Source: Cohnella sp. GbtcB17 (GTDB lineage: Bacteria; Bacillota; Bacilli; Paenibacillales; Paenibacillaceae). Taken from it: a stretch of 48,259 bases of DNA. Shown piece by piece: positions 15,770 to 25,700 of this stretch (its first letter is position 1; every line of letters begins with the position of its first letter). The DNA lies in contig NZ_JAGXJW010000058.1 in the NCBI RefSeq assembly GCF_019091135.1, positions 1 through 48,259 on the forward strand. Reading direction: 5' to 3'. A program made the translations under genes and the position numbers. The notes beneath the pieces were generated by a model that made no database searches, was not told the DNA's origin, and saw only the letters and a list, made by a program, of their open reading frames with translations.

Positions 15770-17197
15770 ATGGCAGACGCAGCGAACGCGTGGGCGCCGC
15801 TTGGCGTGGAGGAGATCCGACGGTTGTTCGGAGACTGGCAGGGGGAGTGGGGTATCGCGGGCGGGTGGGCGCTGGATCTGCATCTGGGCGGACAGTCCCG
15901 TCCGCATGACGATATCGACGTGCTGCTGCCGCTCGCGGATTACGCTTCTGTCTATGCGCGGCTGGCCGCGGATTGGGAGCTTCACTTGGCGGAAAAGGGA
16001 AGTCTGACCCGGCTTGGCCCAGGGGATCGGCTGACGGAGGAGACCGACATTTGGGTCCGGCGCGATTCGGCGTCGCCGTGGGCGTTTCAGCTCATGCTGG
16101 TCGACCTCGCGGACGGCTGGTGGACGTATCGGAGAGCGCGATCGGTTCGCAGGCCGGCGGCGGAGCTGTTTGCCCGGACGAACGACGGGATTCCGTACCT
16201 TAGACCCGAGATTCAGCTGCTGTATAAGGGCGGGAGCGTCCCGATCCGGGAAAAGGATGAAAAGGACTTGAACGCGGTGCTCCCGAGCCTGGACGAGACG
16301 GAGCGCGATTGGCTGCGGGATGCGCTGCGCGCGCAATTTCCGCGGGGGCACGATTGGCTGGATCGGCTGGAGGGAGCCGGGCGACGGCAAGCTGGCGGCA
16401 CGACCCGCCCCTATCTGAAGCTCATCCAGCGGGCGGGCGAGGCGGACGGTGTCACGTTCGAGACGATCACGCCGAATCTCACGTACCGCGCGCGCAAAGG
16501 CGCGGCGAGCTTCCTGATGACGGACGCGGAGCTCGGCCTCAATCCGAGCTCCGCGTCGGCGCTCGCGCTGAGCAAATCCGCCGCGTCCGATGCGCTGCGG
16601 GCGGCCGGCGTGCCGGGCGTCGAGCATCTCTTCCTGCCGCATCCGGGCCACCGGTTCGGCGTCGGCGCCGAAGCATTCTCGCGCGCCGAAGCCGCGTTCG
16701 CGCGGTTCGGCGGCGACGCGGTCGTGAAGCCGGACGACGGCGCACAGGGGCGGCATGTGTACCGCGTCACCAGCCGGGAATCGCTGCGGGAGGCGCTGGG
16801 CGCCGTTTTCGCAATCGAGCGGCATGCGGCGATCTCGCCTTATCGGGAGGCGGAGCTCGAGTACCGGATCGTCGTGCTGGACGGCGAAGCCCGCATCTGG
16901 GTGGGCAAGCGGCGAGCCGGGTCCTGGAAACACAATCTCGCGGAGGGCGCGCGATCCGTCGAGGTGCCCGCCGCCGACCGCAAGCGGCTGTCGCCGCTCG
17001 CCGTGCGCGCTGCCGCGGCGCTGGACATGGCCTTCTGCTCCGTCGACATTCTCGATACCGCGCTGCATGGGCCGCTCGTCATCGAGCTCAACCACAAGGT
17101 GATGCTCGGCGACCACTACAGGCAGCACCCGGAGACGGAAGCGGAGCTGTCCGCGCTTTACAGGGATGCGATCGCTTTGCGCTTCAAGCGGCTGTGA
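15770..17197 (+). CDS. fusion of an aminoglycoside-nucleotidyltransferase-like domain and an ATP-grasp domain
   Basis: 475 residues in one uninterrupted frame. Residues 1-~205 resemble the ANT(2'')/LinB-type nucleotidyltransferase family: GGWALDLHLG followed by HDDIDVLL gives the polymerase-beta-like pattern GG-x(n)-DxD (Asp48, Asp50), Asp112 is a possible third carboxylate, and LRPEIQLLYK plus REKDEKDL are family-typical. Residues ~212-475 are a RimK/YheC-type ATP-grasp domain: NPSSASALALSKSAASDALR, nucleotide-binding Lys320 in VVKPDDGAQGRHV, and the metal-binding E-x-N at Glu439/Asn441 (IELNHK). The first domain would transfer a nucleotide to a small hydroxylated substrate, and the second would ligate a carboxylate to an amine or similar nucleophile. 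The natural substrate is unknown and antibiotic resistance should not be assumed. Monocistronic, with a strong terminator after it. Confidence 0.88.
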   Translation: MADAANAWAPLGVEEIRRLFGDWQGEWGIAGGWALDLHLGGQSRPHDDIDVLLPLADYASVYARLAADWELHLAEKGSLTRLGPGDRLTEETDIWVRRDSASPWAFQLMLVDLADGWWTYRRARSVRRPAAELFARTNDGIPYLRPEIQLLYKGGSVPIREKDEKDLNAVLPSLDETERDWLRDALRAQFPRGHDWLDRLEGAGRRQAGGTTRPYLKLIQRAGEADGVTFETITPNLTYRARKGAASFLMTDAELGLNPSSASALALSKSAASDALRAAGVPGVEHLFLPHPGHRFGVGAEAFSRAEAAFARFGGDAVVKPDDGAQGRHVYRVTSRESLREALGAVFAIERHAAISPYREAELEYRIVVLDGEARIWVGKRRAGSWKHNLAEGARSVEVPAADRKRLSPLAVRAAAALDMAFCSVDILDTALHGPLVIELNHKVMLGDHYRQHPETEAELSALYRDAIALRFKRL

Positions 17198-17217
17198 GCG
17201 GAACGTTTAAGATCGAG

Positions 17218-17261
17218 AAAGGCCGTCTGCTTCCGATGAATCATCGGAGCAGGCGGCCTTT
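17218..17261. terminator. strong bidirectional terminator
   Basis: GGCCGTCTGCTTCCGATG (17221-17238) pairs with CATCGGAGCAGGCGGCC (17242-17258) with one bulged base and a 3-nt loop, flanked by AAA and TTT. It separates convergent genes ending at 17197 (+) and 17281 (-). Confidence 0.88.
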
Positions 17262-17280
17262 GCGCGTCTTGCTATAAGAT

Positions 17281-17679
17281 TTATTGGAAGCTTCTGTTCA
17301 TGCCGCTCATCGGCGAGAAGTGCTGCTGTTGCTGCTGCTGCGGGAACGTATTGAACCCGCCGAACTGCGTGTGGGACGGCTGGGATTGCATCGCCGATTG
17401 CTGCGACATTTGCATATTGACCGTTTGTTCCAGTTGACGGCAGATTTGACCGACCTGCTGCAGCTGCTGAATCGCTGTCTGGTGGCCGTGCAGCGCTTGC
17501 TGGATCATTTGCGCCGCTTTGTGCTCGCGTTGAGCCAGCTCTTCGAGGCGCGAAGCGTTTTGCTGCTCCTGCTGCTGCATTTGTTGATACATTTGGCTGG
17601 CTTGCTGCGTTTGGTTCACGAGCTGTTGGATCAGGTGCTCGCATTGGTTGATTTGGCTGGACAGGTTGAAGTTGTTCAT
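17281..17679 (-). CDS. Gln-rich coiled-coil protein of unknown function
   Basis: 132 residues. About 28% Gln, with heptad-like stretches (HLIQQLVNQTQQASQMYQQM; LQQVGQICRQLEQTV) indicating a coiled coil over residues ~12-95. A Ser/Met/Gln-rich tail contains a short polyglutamine run. There is no signal peptide or membrane segment. Codon use and the RBS (GGGAGG, 16 bp before ATG 17679 with A-rich continuation) support a real gene. Short Gln-rich proteins of this kind occur in spore-forming Paenibacillaceae, but I cannot assign a role; a spore-coat or structural function is only a guess. 17680-17908 holds no gene: it has a TTGACG at 17814-17819 without a clear -10, and small palindromes at 17843-17866. 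Confidence 0.75.
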   Translation of the reverse strand: MNNFNLSSQINQCEHLIQQLVNQTQQASQMYQQMQQQEQQNASRLEELAQREHKAAQMIQQALHGHQTAIQQLQQVGQICRQLEQTVNMQMSQQSAMQSQPSHTQFGGFNTFPQQQQQQHFSPMSGMNRSFQ

Positions 17680-17908
17680 GGCGGCAATTCCTCCCGGACT
17701 TGTAATGGTGAGCCGTGGATTAGCATGGCTTCGGATTTTTCGGATTATGCGCGAAAAGCAGAATAATTTTTCCCTCGCCGACGGGTTTCCTCCTGTCGCA
17801 TTTTACCGAAATTTGACGATCTCTTTACACTCCATGCCTAGAAGCGCAGCGCTTACAGCGCGTAAGGTTACCTAATGAATGGCGAAATTTTCATGGGGAG
17901 GAATGGAA

Positions 17909-20900
17909 GTGAAGAGAAGTCCCGCATGGACAAGCCGTCTTTTGGCGGCTGTCTTGCTGTGCGCTTCGGTTTTTTCCGGAGGTTATTACCTGGTGCAGGC
18001 CGCAGAAAACGACGATACGACGGGAGCTCCGGAGGCCGCAACGACAGCCGCTTCAGAGACGGAAGCGAACCTGATCGGAGCGGCGCAGGCTATCGGAGGG
18101 CCCCGAGGCTTGCTTGGCGAATATTTTGCCGGCACGAGCAGCTTCGAATTTGGCGACTATAAAGGCACCGCGATCGACGCTCAGATTAACTTCTCGAATC
18201 TCGATCCCGTTTTGCAGAGCTATACAGGCAAGCAGGACAACGCCAACGTGCGCTGGACCGGCCAGCTTGTTGCGCCGCAGTCGGGCGACTATACGTTTTA
18301 CATGATGGGCGACAACGGCTTTAGACTTTGGATCGACGATCAGCCGGTCATCGATCACTGGGTGAACGATTGGGACAAGGAGCAGACGAGCGCGCCGGTC
18401 TCTCTGGTCGGCGGCACGACGCACAAGATCAAGATCGAGTACTTCGAAGACTTCGGCGGCTCCAACCTTTACCTCAGGTGGTCCACGCCGACGATGGCCA
18501 AGGAGATCGTGCCGGCTTCGGCGTTCTATCTGCCTGAAGGATATGCCGGACCCGTATCCGGCTATATTCCGGCGGACGGTTTAAGCGTGACGATGGCTAC
18601 ATATTCGGAACTAAGCGCGCCGCCGGCCGGACTGAAGGATCATCTGACCGTGACAGCCGACGACCAGCCGATTCAGCTTCTCGCCGCAGGCACCGGGGCG
18701 TCCCCAACGACGCTAACAGTTAATCTGGGAACGGTCGTAAAGCCGGGCCAGCGTCTGAACGTCTCCTATGACGGACAAGCGGGATTGCAGCTGTCGGACG
18801 GCACCCCGGTAGCAGCCTTCCGCTTCACGCCTTCCAACAACTCCGAGGCCATGAACTACGAGCCGATCGCGATCGCGATGTCGCTGTACGGCAGCGCCAA
18901 GACGAACCGCTCTTTCGCCTGGTACACGCCGTACGACAAGCCGAACGCGGCGCCGGCCAACATTTTGGACAGCATCGTCGAGGTCGTCCCTGCGGGCAAG
19001 TCGTTCGACTCGCAGGACGTGAAGCGTTACGTCGGGAAGCCGGAAGAGACGCGCGTGCTGACGAACCTTAAGATTACGAGCTCTACGACCGGCTCCTTCA
19101 TCAGCCACAAGGTGCTCGTCGACGGACTGACGCCCGGCACGGCGTATCAGTATCGGGTAGGCAACGACGGCCATTGGAGCGAGGTCGGCAGCTTTACGAC
19201 TGAGGGCAACGACGACCACAATTACGAGTTCCTCTACATGACCGATTCCCAGGGCTCCAACACGAACGATTACGAGGTTTGGGCGAAAACGCTGGGCAAC
19301 GCGCTGGACGATTATCCGAATGCCAAGTTCATGGTCATGACCGGCGACCAGGTCGATGCGGGCGCGCTGGAGTCGCAGTGGCTGGATTACTTCGGCAAGC
19401 CGCAGAAGCTGCTGATGAGCCTGCCGCTCATGGCGGCGGTCGGCAATCACGAAGGGCCTTATAACGATAATTACTACTACCACCTCCATTATCCGAACAA
19501 TTCGATCGAGAAGCCGCTGCCGCCGGGCAGCGTGTACGCGTTCGACTACGGCGACGCGCATATTATGGTGCTGAATACGATGGACATGGCTTGGGACGAC
19601 AACCAGAAGGAATCGTTCAGACAGCAGATCGAGTGGCTGAAAAGAGAGGTCGCGCAGACGGACAAGAAGTGGAAGGTCGTCGCGTTCCACAAGGCGATCT
19701 ATTCGCTCGGCAACCATGCAAAGGACGCCGATATTATGGCGCTGCGAGATACGCTCTACCCGGCATTCGACGAGCTGGGCATCGACGTCGTGCTGCAAGG
19801 GCACGACCATACCTTCATGCGCTCCTATCAAATGTATGGCAACAAGCCGGTTGCGAACATTCAGAAGGACACGAACGGCAACCCGCTGAACCCGGACGGC
19901 ACGCTGTATATGATCAACAACTCGGCCGGTACGAAATACTATAATCTTCAAAATGGCGTGGACAATTTTTATGCCGCCGTATTCGAGCAGCCGTACAAGC
20001 CGATCTACTCGGGTATCCGGATGACGGAGGACAGCTTCACGATCGATTCCTACAAATCGGGCGAAGACACGCCGTTCGATACGTACACGATCGTCCGCAA
20101 GGACGGCAAACCTGCCACCGTAGAGGAACTGAAGGCAGCCCCGGCGGGAACCGGCAAAACGAAGCTCTCCTGGCGCATGCCTGCTTCGAGCGCGGATGAC
20201 GCGATCCGCGGTTTCCGGATCTATGAAGCGACGGGCAAGCTCGGCGCCAACTGGAGCGTATATGTGCCGGTTGCCACGGGACAGACCGATTATAGCTATA
20301 CGGTGGAAGGGACGAGCGCGTCCAAGGGCTATAAGTTCGCGGTGCGCGCGGTGGACAAGCGCGACAACTCGGATGCGGCTTTCGCCAGCACGGTGGGTCT
20401 TGCGCCTGCGGCTCCGACCGCGCCGAAGGTCGACGACGGGCGCAATACGTTCGGCTGGACGATCGTGCCGGGCTACGACAAGGTGTCCGACTATGAGTTT
20501 AGCGTCGACGGCGGCGTCTCCTGGCAGCAGGCCACCGCCAATCCGCAGCCGATCGGCGACCTGGATTATGCGGCCGGCCAAGTACAGGTTCGCGTTGCAG
20601 CCGATGAATCGGTCGGCACGGCGGCAGGCGAGCCGCTGCTCTCCGACGCGCCGTTTACGGTGAATAGCAGACTCGACACGTATCAGATCGCAGGCGAGCT
20701 GAAGCGAGGGGACAAGCTCGAGGCGAACGTCACGGTGGAGCGGCTGGAAGCGTACGACGGCGATGCCTTTGTCGTGTTCCAGCTGCTCAAGGGAGACACG
20801 CCGCAACTGATCAACGCTGTGCCGCTCAAGAAGGACAAGCTCAGCATCGCGCAATACTTCGATGTCAGCGGCGCGCAGTACAGCGTGAAGGTGCTCGTGC

Positions 20901-20965
20901 TTGATCAATTCGACAACACGCTGAGCCTGCCCGAGCAACTGGCGAGAGCGAAGGTGCTCCAGTGA
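17909..20965 (+). CDS. secreted PA14 / purple acid phosphatase-type metallophosphoesterase
   Basis: 1,018 residues from GTG 17909, which is 7 bp after GGGGAGG (17895-17901). ATG 17903 sits directly on that RBS. After a signal peptide come a PA14 domain (~66-208), an Ig-like domain (~210-305), a purple-acid-phosphatase N-terminal FnIII domain (~330-435), and a calcineurin-like phosphoesterase domain (~440-690) with the metal ligands Asp446, GDQVD (Asp480), GNHE (Asn513-His514), His594 and GHDH (632-634). An FnIII domain and a two-part C-terminal module (~835-1018) follow. The module also occurs in the GH92 protein at 22734. PA14 domains often bind carbohydrate, so phosphorylated glycans are plausible substrates. 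No wall anchor is visible. First gene of an operon with 20983 and 22734. Confidence 0.92.
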   Translation: MKRSPAWTSRLLAAVLLCASVFSGGYYLVQAAENDDTTGAPEAATTAASETEANLIGAAQAIGGPRGLLGEYFAGTSSFEFGDYKGTAIDAQINFSNLDPVLQSYTGKQDNANVRWTGQLVAPQSGDYTFYMMGDNGFRLWIDDQPVIDHWVNDWDKEQTSAPVSLVGGTTHKIKIEYFEDFGGSNLYLRWSTPTMAKEIVPASAFYLPEGYAGPVSGYIPADGLSVTMATYSELSAPPAGLKDHLTVTADDQPIQLLAAGTGASPTTLTVNLGTVVKPGQRLNVSYDGQAGLQLSDGTPVAAFRFTPSNNSEAMNYEPIAIAMSLYGSAKTNRSFAWYTPYDKPNAAPANILDSIVEVVPAGKSFDSQDVKRYVGKPEETRVLTNLKITSSTTGSFISHKVLVDGLTPGTAYQYRVGNDGHWSEVGSFTTEGNDDHNYEFLYMTDSQGSNTNDYEVWAKTLGNALDDYPNAKFMVMTGDQVDAGALESQWLDYFGKPQKLLMSLPLMAAVGNHEGPYNDNYYYHLHYPNNSIEKPLPPGSVYAFDYGDAHIMVLNTMDMAWDDNQKESFRQQIEWLKREVAQTDKKWKVVAFHKAIYSLGNHAKDADIMALRDTLYPAFDELGIDVVLQGHDHTFMRSYQMYGNKPVANIQKDTNGNPLNPDGTLYMINNSAGTKYYNLQNGVDNFYAAVFEQPYKPIYSGIRMTEDSFTIDSYKSGEDTPFDTYTIVRKDGKPATVEELKAAPAGTGKTKLSWRMPASSADDAIRGFRIYEATGKLGANWSVYVPVATGQTDYSYTVEGTSASKGYKFAVRAVDKRDNSDAAFASTVGLAPAAPTAPKVDDGRNTFGWTIVPGYDKVSDYEFSVDGGVSWQQATANPQPIGDLDYAAGQVQVRVAADESVGTAAGEPLLSDAPFTVNSRLDTYQIAGELKRGDKLEANVTVERLEAYDGDAFVVFQLLKGDTPQLINAVPLKKDKLSIAQYFDVSGAQYSVKVLVLDQFDNTLSLPEQLARAKVLQ

Positions 20966-20982
20966 CGGACAGAGGGAGAGGA

Positions 20983-22707
20983 ATGAACGCGGTGAAAAAG
21001 TACGTGGCGGCCGTAATGTTATGGATATTCGCGCTCTCGCCGGCAGCCGGCTATGCTGCCGTTCCCTTCGAGTTTGCCGTAAGCGCGAAGGAGGTGCTGC
21101 GCGGCGGCACGATCACGCTGTCAGGCACGGGCGCCGGCAGCGGCGCGCAGGTGGCGGTGAAAATCTTGGGCCCGGCCAAGACGACCTTCTACGTCGACGT
21201 GCTCACGGCAGCGAACGGCAGCTATGACAAGACGCTGACGATTCCGACGGATCCGGATTTGGCGCCGTACGGCACCTATACGGTAATCGCGGGCTACGGC
21301 TCGGATTCGGCGCAAAAAACGTTCGCAGTCGTCGAGAAGCTCGGCGGCGGCAACGAGAACCCGGGGAACGGGAACCCGGGCAACGAAAACCCAGGCAACG
21401 AGAACCCAGGTAACGGAAACCCGGGCAACGAGAACCCAGGTAACGAGAATCCGGGCACCAACAATCCCGGCAACAGCAACCCGGGCACTACGCCTGCGAA
21501 CGGTTCGGCCATTCCGTCGGGAGCCGGCAAGGCTTCCGGCTCCGTCGCGCAGCCGGAGCTCACGCAGGACGGTCGCTATGTGATCGGCGCCGATACGATG
21601 GACGCCGTAATCAAGCAGCCCGGCAGCAGCGTCACCATCGAGCTGCCGGAGGCCGCTCTCAAGAGCGGCACGCCGCTTGAGCTTCCCGCTTCCTCGTTCA
21701 AGTCGCTAAGCGACAATAACCGGGAGCTGGTCCTCTCCTCCGGCAATCTAACGATCCGTCTGCCAGCTGGAGCGATCCCTGCATCCGGTGACGCGCAGTC
21801 CAAGTTGCGGCTGACGCTGAATACCTCGTTGACGGACGATATACAAGCCCGACTCGATCATTTGATCCGGTCTGATGCGTCCTTCAAGTCAACGGACGTC
21901 ATCCTTTCGGTAGACATCCAGCTCTTGTCCGGCAGCGCGAGCTCGGACATCCACAACCTGGGCAAGCCGGCCATGGTGACGATTAAGCTGACGCCAGAGC
22001 AAGCCGCGGCGATCTCCCGGCAAACGGCAGGCGTCTACTACTTGAACGGCGAACAGGCCGAGTATGTTGGCGGTACGGTCAGCGACGGCATGTTTACCTT
22101 TAAACCGAAGCACTTCTCGACCTATGCCGTGCTTCATTACGACAAGCGATTCGCCGATCTGGCGGCGCACTGGTCCGAATCGGCGGTCCGCTCGCTGGCA
22201 GCCAAGCATATCGTCACCGGCGTGGACGCGACGCATTACGAGCCATCGCGAAGCATCACCCGCGCGGAGTTCGCTACGATACTCATGCGCGCTGTCGACT
22301 GGAAGGGCGAAGCGCCAGCTACTGCCGGTACGGCCCAGTCGTTCAAGGACGTCGCAGCTGGCCAGTACTATGCCGAACCGGTCGCCATGGCATCCGCGCT
22401 GGGGATTCTGTCCGGCTACGACGGCGCCTTCAGGCCCAATGACAAGATCACGCGCGAGGAAGCGGCGGTCGCGCTGGTGCGTGCGGCCAAGTACTTCAGC
22501 CTGAGCGGCGGAAGCGGGACAAGCGCAGGCAAGACTGCATTTGCCGACCAATCCGACATCTCCGCCTGGGCAACCGCCGCCGTCGAACAAGCGTCGTCGC
22601 AAGGCCTGATGCAAGGCGACGGGAAGCGGTTCAACCCGAAGAGCCCCGTGGTGCGCGCCGAAGCCGCCGCGATGATCGACCGGCTGCTGCCGGTCGCCAC
22701 GAACTAA
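20983..22707 (+). CDS. SLH-domain surface protein without recognised catalytic domain
   Basis: 574 residues from ATG 20983. GTG 20992 is an equally possible start, as it would have better spacing from the GAGAGG RBS. After the signal peptide come an Ig-like domain (~25-115), a repetitive linker with nine NxNPG units (repeat feature at 21352), a beta-rich region of unknown family (~195-380) with alternating charged strands, and three SLH domains (~387-570: FADLAAHWSESAV, FKDVAAGQYYAEPV, FADQSDISAWATAAV) that bind pyruvylated wall polymer. It follows the phosphatase by 17 bp and precedes the GH92 gene by 26 bp, so all three are probably cotranscribed. Its likely role is structural or as a scaffold holding the two unanchored enzymes near the wall (inference). 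Confidence 0.88.
   Translation: MNAVKKYVAAVMLWIFALSPAAGYAAVPFEFAVSAKEVLRGGTITLSGTGAGSGAQVAVKILGPAKTTFYVDVLTAANGSYDKTLTIPTDPDLAPYGTYTVIAGYGSDSAQKTFAVVEKLGGGNENPGNGNPGNENPGNENPGNGNPGNENPGNENPGTNNPGNSNPGTTPANGSAIPSGAGKASGSVAQPELTQDGRYVIGADTMDAVIKQPGSSVTIELPEAALKSGTPLELPASSFKSLSDNNRELVLSSGNLTIRLPAGAIPASGDAQSKLRLTLNTSLTDDIQARLDHLIRSDASFKSTDVILSVDIQLLSGSASSDIHNLGKPAMVTIKLTPEQAAAISRQTAGVYYLNGEQAEYVGGTVSDGMFTFKPKHFSTYAVLHYDKRFADLAAHWSESAVRSLAAKHIVTGVDATHYEPSRSITRAEFATILMRAVDWKGEAPATAGTAQSFKDVAAGQYYAEPVAMASALGILSGYDGAFRPNDKITREEAAVALVRAAKYFSLSGGSGTSAGKTAFADQSDISAWATAAVEQASSQGLMQGDGKRFNPKSPVVRAEAAAMIDRLLPVATN
21352..21486 (+). repeat. in-gene 15-bp tandem repeat encoding nine NxNPG units
   Basis: Nine 15-bp units encode NENPG, NGNPG, TNNPG and NSNPG variants as a flexible linker in the SLH protein. 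The near-identity of adjacent units suggests slippage-driven length variation. Confidence 0.9.
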
Positions 22708-22733
22708 TCCAAGTGCGGGAGGATCCGAACCCC

Positions 22734-25700
22734 ATGTTAAAAAGGTGGATTGCGGCCGCGATGGCGGCGCTGCTGCTGTACGGCGTCTTGTCGTCGGCGA
22801 TGCCGGGCGCGGCGCAGGCGGAAGAGACCGCTGCCGACACATATACGAAAACCTGGAACGTCGCCGTGAATTCGACGGCCACGGCTTCCGGCAAGTGCAA
22901 CACCAACGAATCGGCGTCCGCTGCCGTCGACGGCAAGCTCACGACCAAATGGTGCGACAACACCAAGGTTAAAAAGAAATGGCTGAAGCTCGATCTGGGC
23001 AAAACCTACAATATCAACCAGTGGGTCGTTAAAAACGCGGCGATCGGCGAATCTGCGAACAGTCCGTTTTGGAATACGAAGGATTACCGCCTTCAACGCA
23101 GCGACGACGGTACGACCTGGGAAGATATCGACGTCGTGCGGAACAATGTGCAGACGCTTGTCGACCGGCAGGTGCCGACGTTCTCCGCCCGGTACGTCCG
23201 CGTCTATATCGACCAGGCAGCTTACGACAACAACACGGCGCGCCTCTACGAGGTCGAGATCTACGGCGTAGAAGCGGATCAGATTCCCGCGGCTCCGGCC
23301 ACCGATCTGCTGCCCGTCGATTATGTCGATCCGTTCATCAACACGCTCGGCGACAACGGACAGACCAATCCGGGGCCGACGATGCCCTTCGGCCTCGCTT
23401 CCGTCGGTCCCGACGGCGACGGCGGCGCCTTCAGCGGCTACTACTATCAGGACCGCTTCCTGAAAGGCTTCTCCCAGCTTCGCTTCAGCGGCGTCGGCTG
23501 CAGCGGCGCCGGCGGCAATATCCTGATGATGCCGGAGACTCGCTCCTTTACCAAGAACAGCAGCGAATACAAGCAGCCATACGACAAGAGCAGCGAATCC
23601 GCTTCTCCGGGCTATTACGGCGTGACGCTGGCGAGCGGCGTCAAGGTCGACCTGACCGCTTCGGACAACGTCGGCTTCCATCGCTATACGTTCCCGGGGA
23701 CCGATACCGGCTCGGTGCTGGTCGATCTGTCCAACTCCTACGCGGGCATGGTGGACGCTAACCTGAAGGTAGAGGGCTCGAATGAAGTTAGCGGCATGAT
23801 CCAGTCCAAAAACGTTTGCGGACACGGCTACTACACAATTTATTACTCGATCCAGTTCGATCGCGACTTCGATTCTTATTCGTCTTGGCAGGGAGATTCG
23901 GTCGGCGCGGTAGCGACTCGCACCGGATTTAACAGCGGCGTATGGCTGAACTTCAACACGAAGAACAATGCCGTCATCCAGGCGAAGGTCGGTCTGTCTA
24001 CGATCAGCGTGGAGCAAGCCAAGTACGAGCGTTCGCACGACATTCCGGACTGGGACTTCGAAGCGCAGCATCAGCGTACGAGAAGCGCTTGGAGCGACGT
24101 CCTGAACAAGGTCGAGATCAAGGACGACGACGAGGAAAACAAGCGGGTGTTCTACACCCAGCTGTACCATTCCTTCCTTCATCCGAAAAACGTAACGAGC
24201 TCAAGCGGGACGTTCCGCGCGGGCCGGGACGAAAACACGATTCGCCAGGCTTCCGAGCTGGGCGAAGACTTTGAGTATTACAACGGCTGGTCGACTTGGG
24301 ACGACTTCCGCAAGTACGCGTTGTACTCGGTGCTCGATCCAAAGCGGTACGAGAACATGGTCAAGTCAATGGTCGACCTGTACAGCACGAGAGGCTCATA
24401 CGTGCAGTGGGGAGACGGCTACTGGCCGAGTCCGACCGTGCGCAACGAGTTCAACGGCGCAGTCATTCTGGACGCCTACGCGAAGGGGTTCGCCGACTTC
24501 GACGTCTACAAGGCGCTTCAGGGCATGGCGATCGACACGGACAACTATACGGTGAGCGACAGCGAGATTTCAGGCAAGCTGGAAAAGGCGTACAGCGCCT
24601 ACTTCCCGATGAAGCTGGCCGCAATGCTCGGAGACAAGACGAGCTACGAGAAGTATAAGGCGATCGCTTTGTCCTACAAATCGCTGTGGAACGCCAATCA
24701 GGTGGACGAGAAAGGCGACAAGCGCGGCTTTTTCACCCCGAACGCCCAGACGGTCCAGAGGAGCGACGTCACGGCGGTGGACAAGTACGCTTATCAGGGC
24801 AACCTGTGGACGTATCGCTGGTTCGTGCCGCAGGACGTGGGCGGGCTGGCCGAGCTGATGGGCGGCAAGCAGGCGATGGCGCAGGATCTCCAGCATTTCT
24901 TCGCGATCGACGAATACATGGCGATCAATGAGCCCGATTTGCAGGTTCCCTATCTGTTCAACTACCTGGGTCACCCTTACCTGACCCAGTACTACGCGCG
25001 CGAATTCACGACGGAAGTCGTCACGCAAAAGTATCACAACCACGGCCCGTACGCGTATCCGATTCAGTCGCGCGTCTACCGTGACGATCCGGAAGGCTAC
25101 CTGCCGTCGATGGACGACGATGCGGGCGGCATGTCCTCCTGGTTCGTATACAGCGCTATGGGTCTTTACCCGGCCAATCCGGGAGATCCGTATTTCCTGA
25201 TCGGTTCGCCGATCTTTGACGAGATGATGCTGCATCTGGACGGCGGCAAGACATTTACGATCAAGGCGAACAACGTTTCGAGCGAAAATCGCTTTATTCA
25301 ATCGGCGAAGCTGAACGGCGTCGACTTTAATCAGGCCTGGATCAATTACGACGACATCATGGCCGGCGGCACGATCTCTTTCGAGATGGGCGTGACGCCC
25401 AACACGAGCTGGGGCGCTGCCGCAAGCGCAGCTCCGCCGACGGCTGATTACGGTGCTACCGTCGACAATGCGCTGGCTCGCCAGACGCTCGTTCCCGCGG
25501 GGGCGGAGTGGAAGTATCTGGACAAGGGTCAGGCGGCTGCAAGCAGCTGGACAGGCCTCTCGTTTGACGATAGCAGCTGGGCCGCCGGCGCGGCGCCGCT
25601 CGGCTACGACAGCAAAAACTATGCTAAAACGAAAACGAGCTACGGTCCGGATGCCAACAACAAATATCCGACCACGTATTTCCGCAAGACGTTCGAGGTG

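Noticed and set aside
15770..17197. Calling the fusion an aminoglycoside resistance gene
   Set aside because: Only the fold-level motifs match and the ATP-grasp half is not part of known resistance enzymes; the substrate is unknown.
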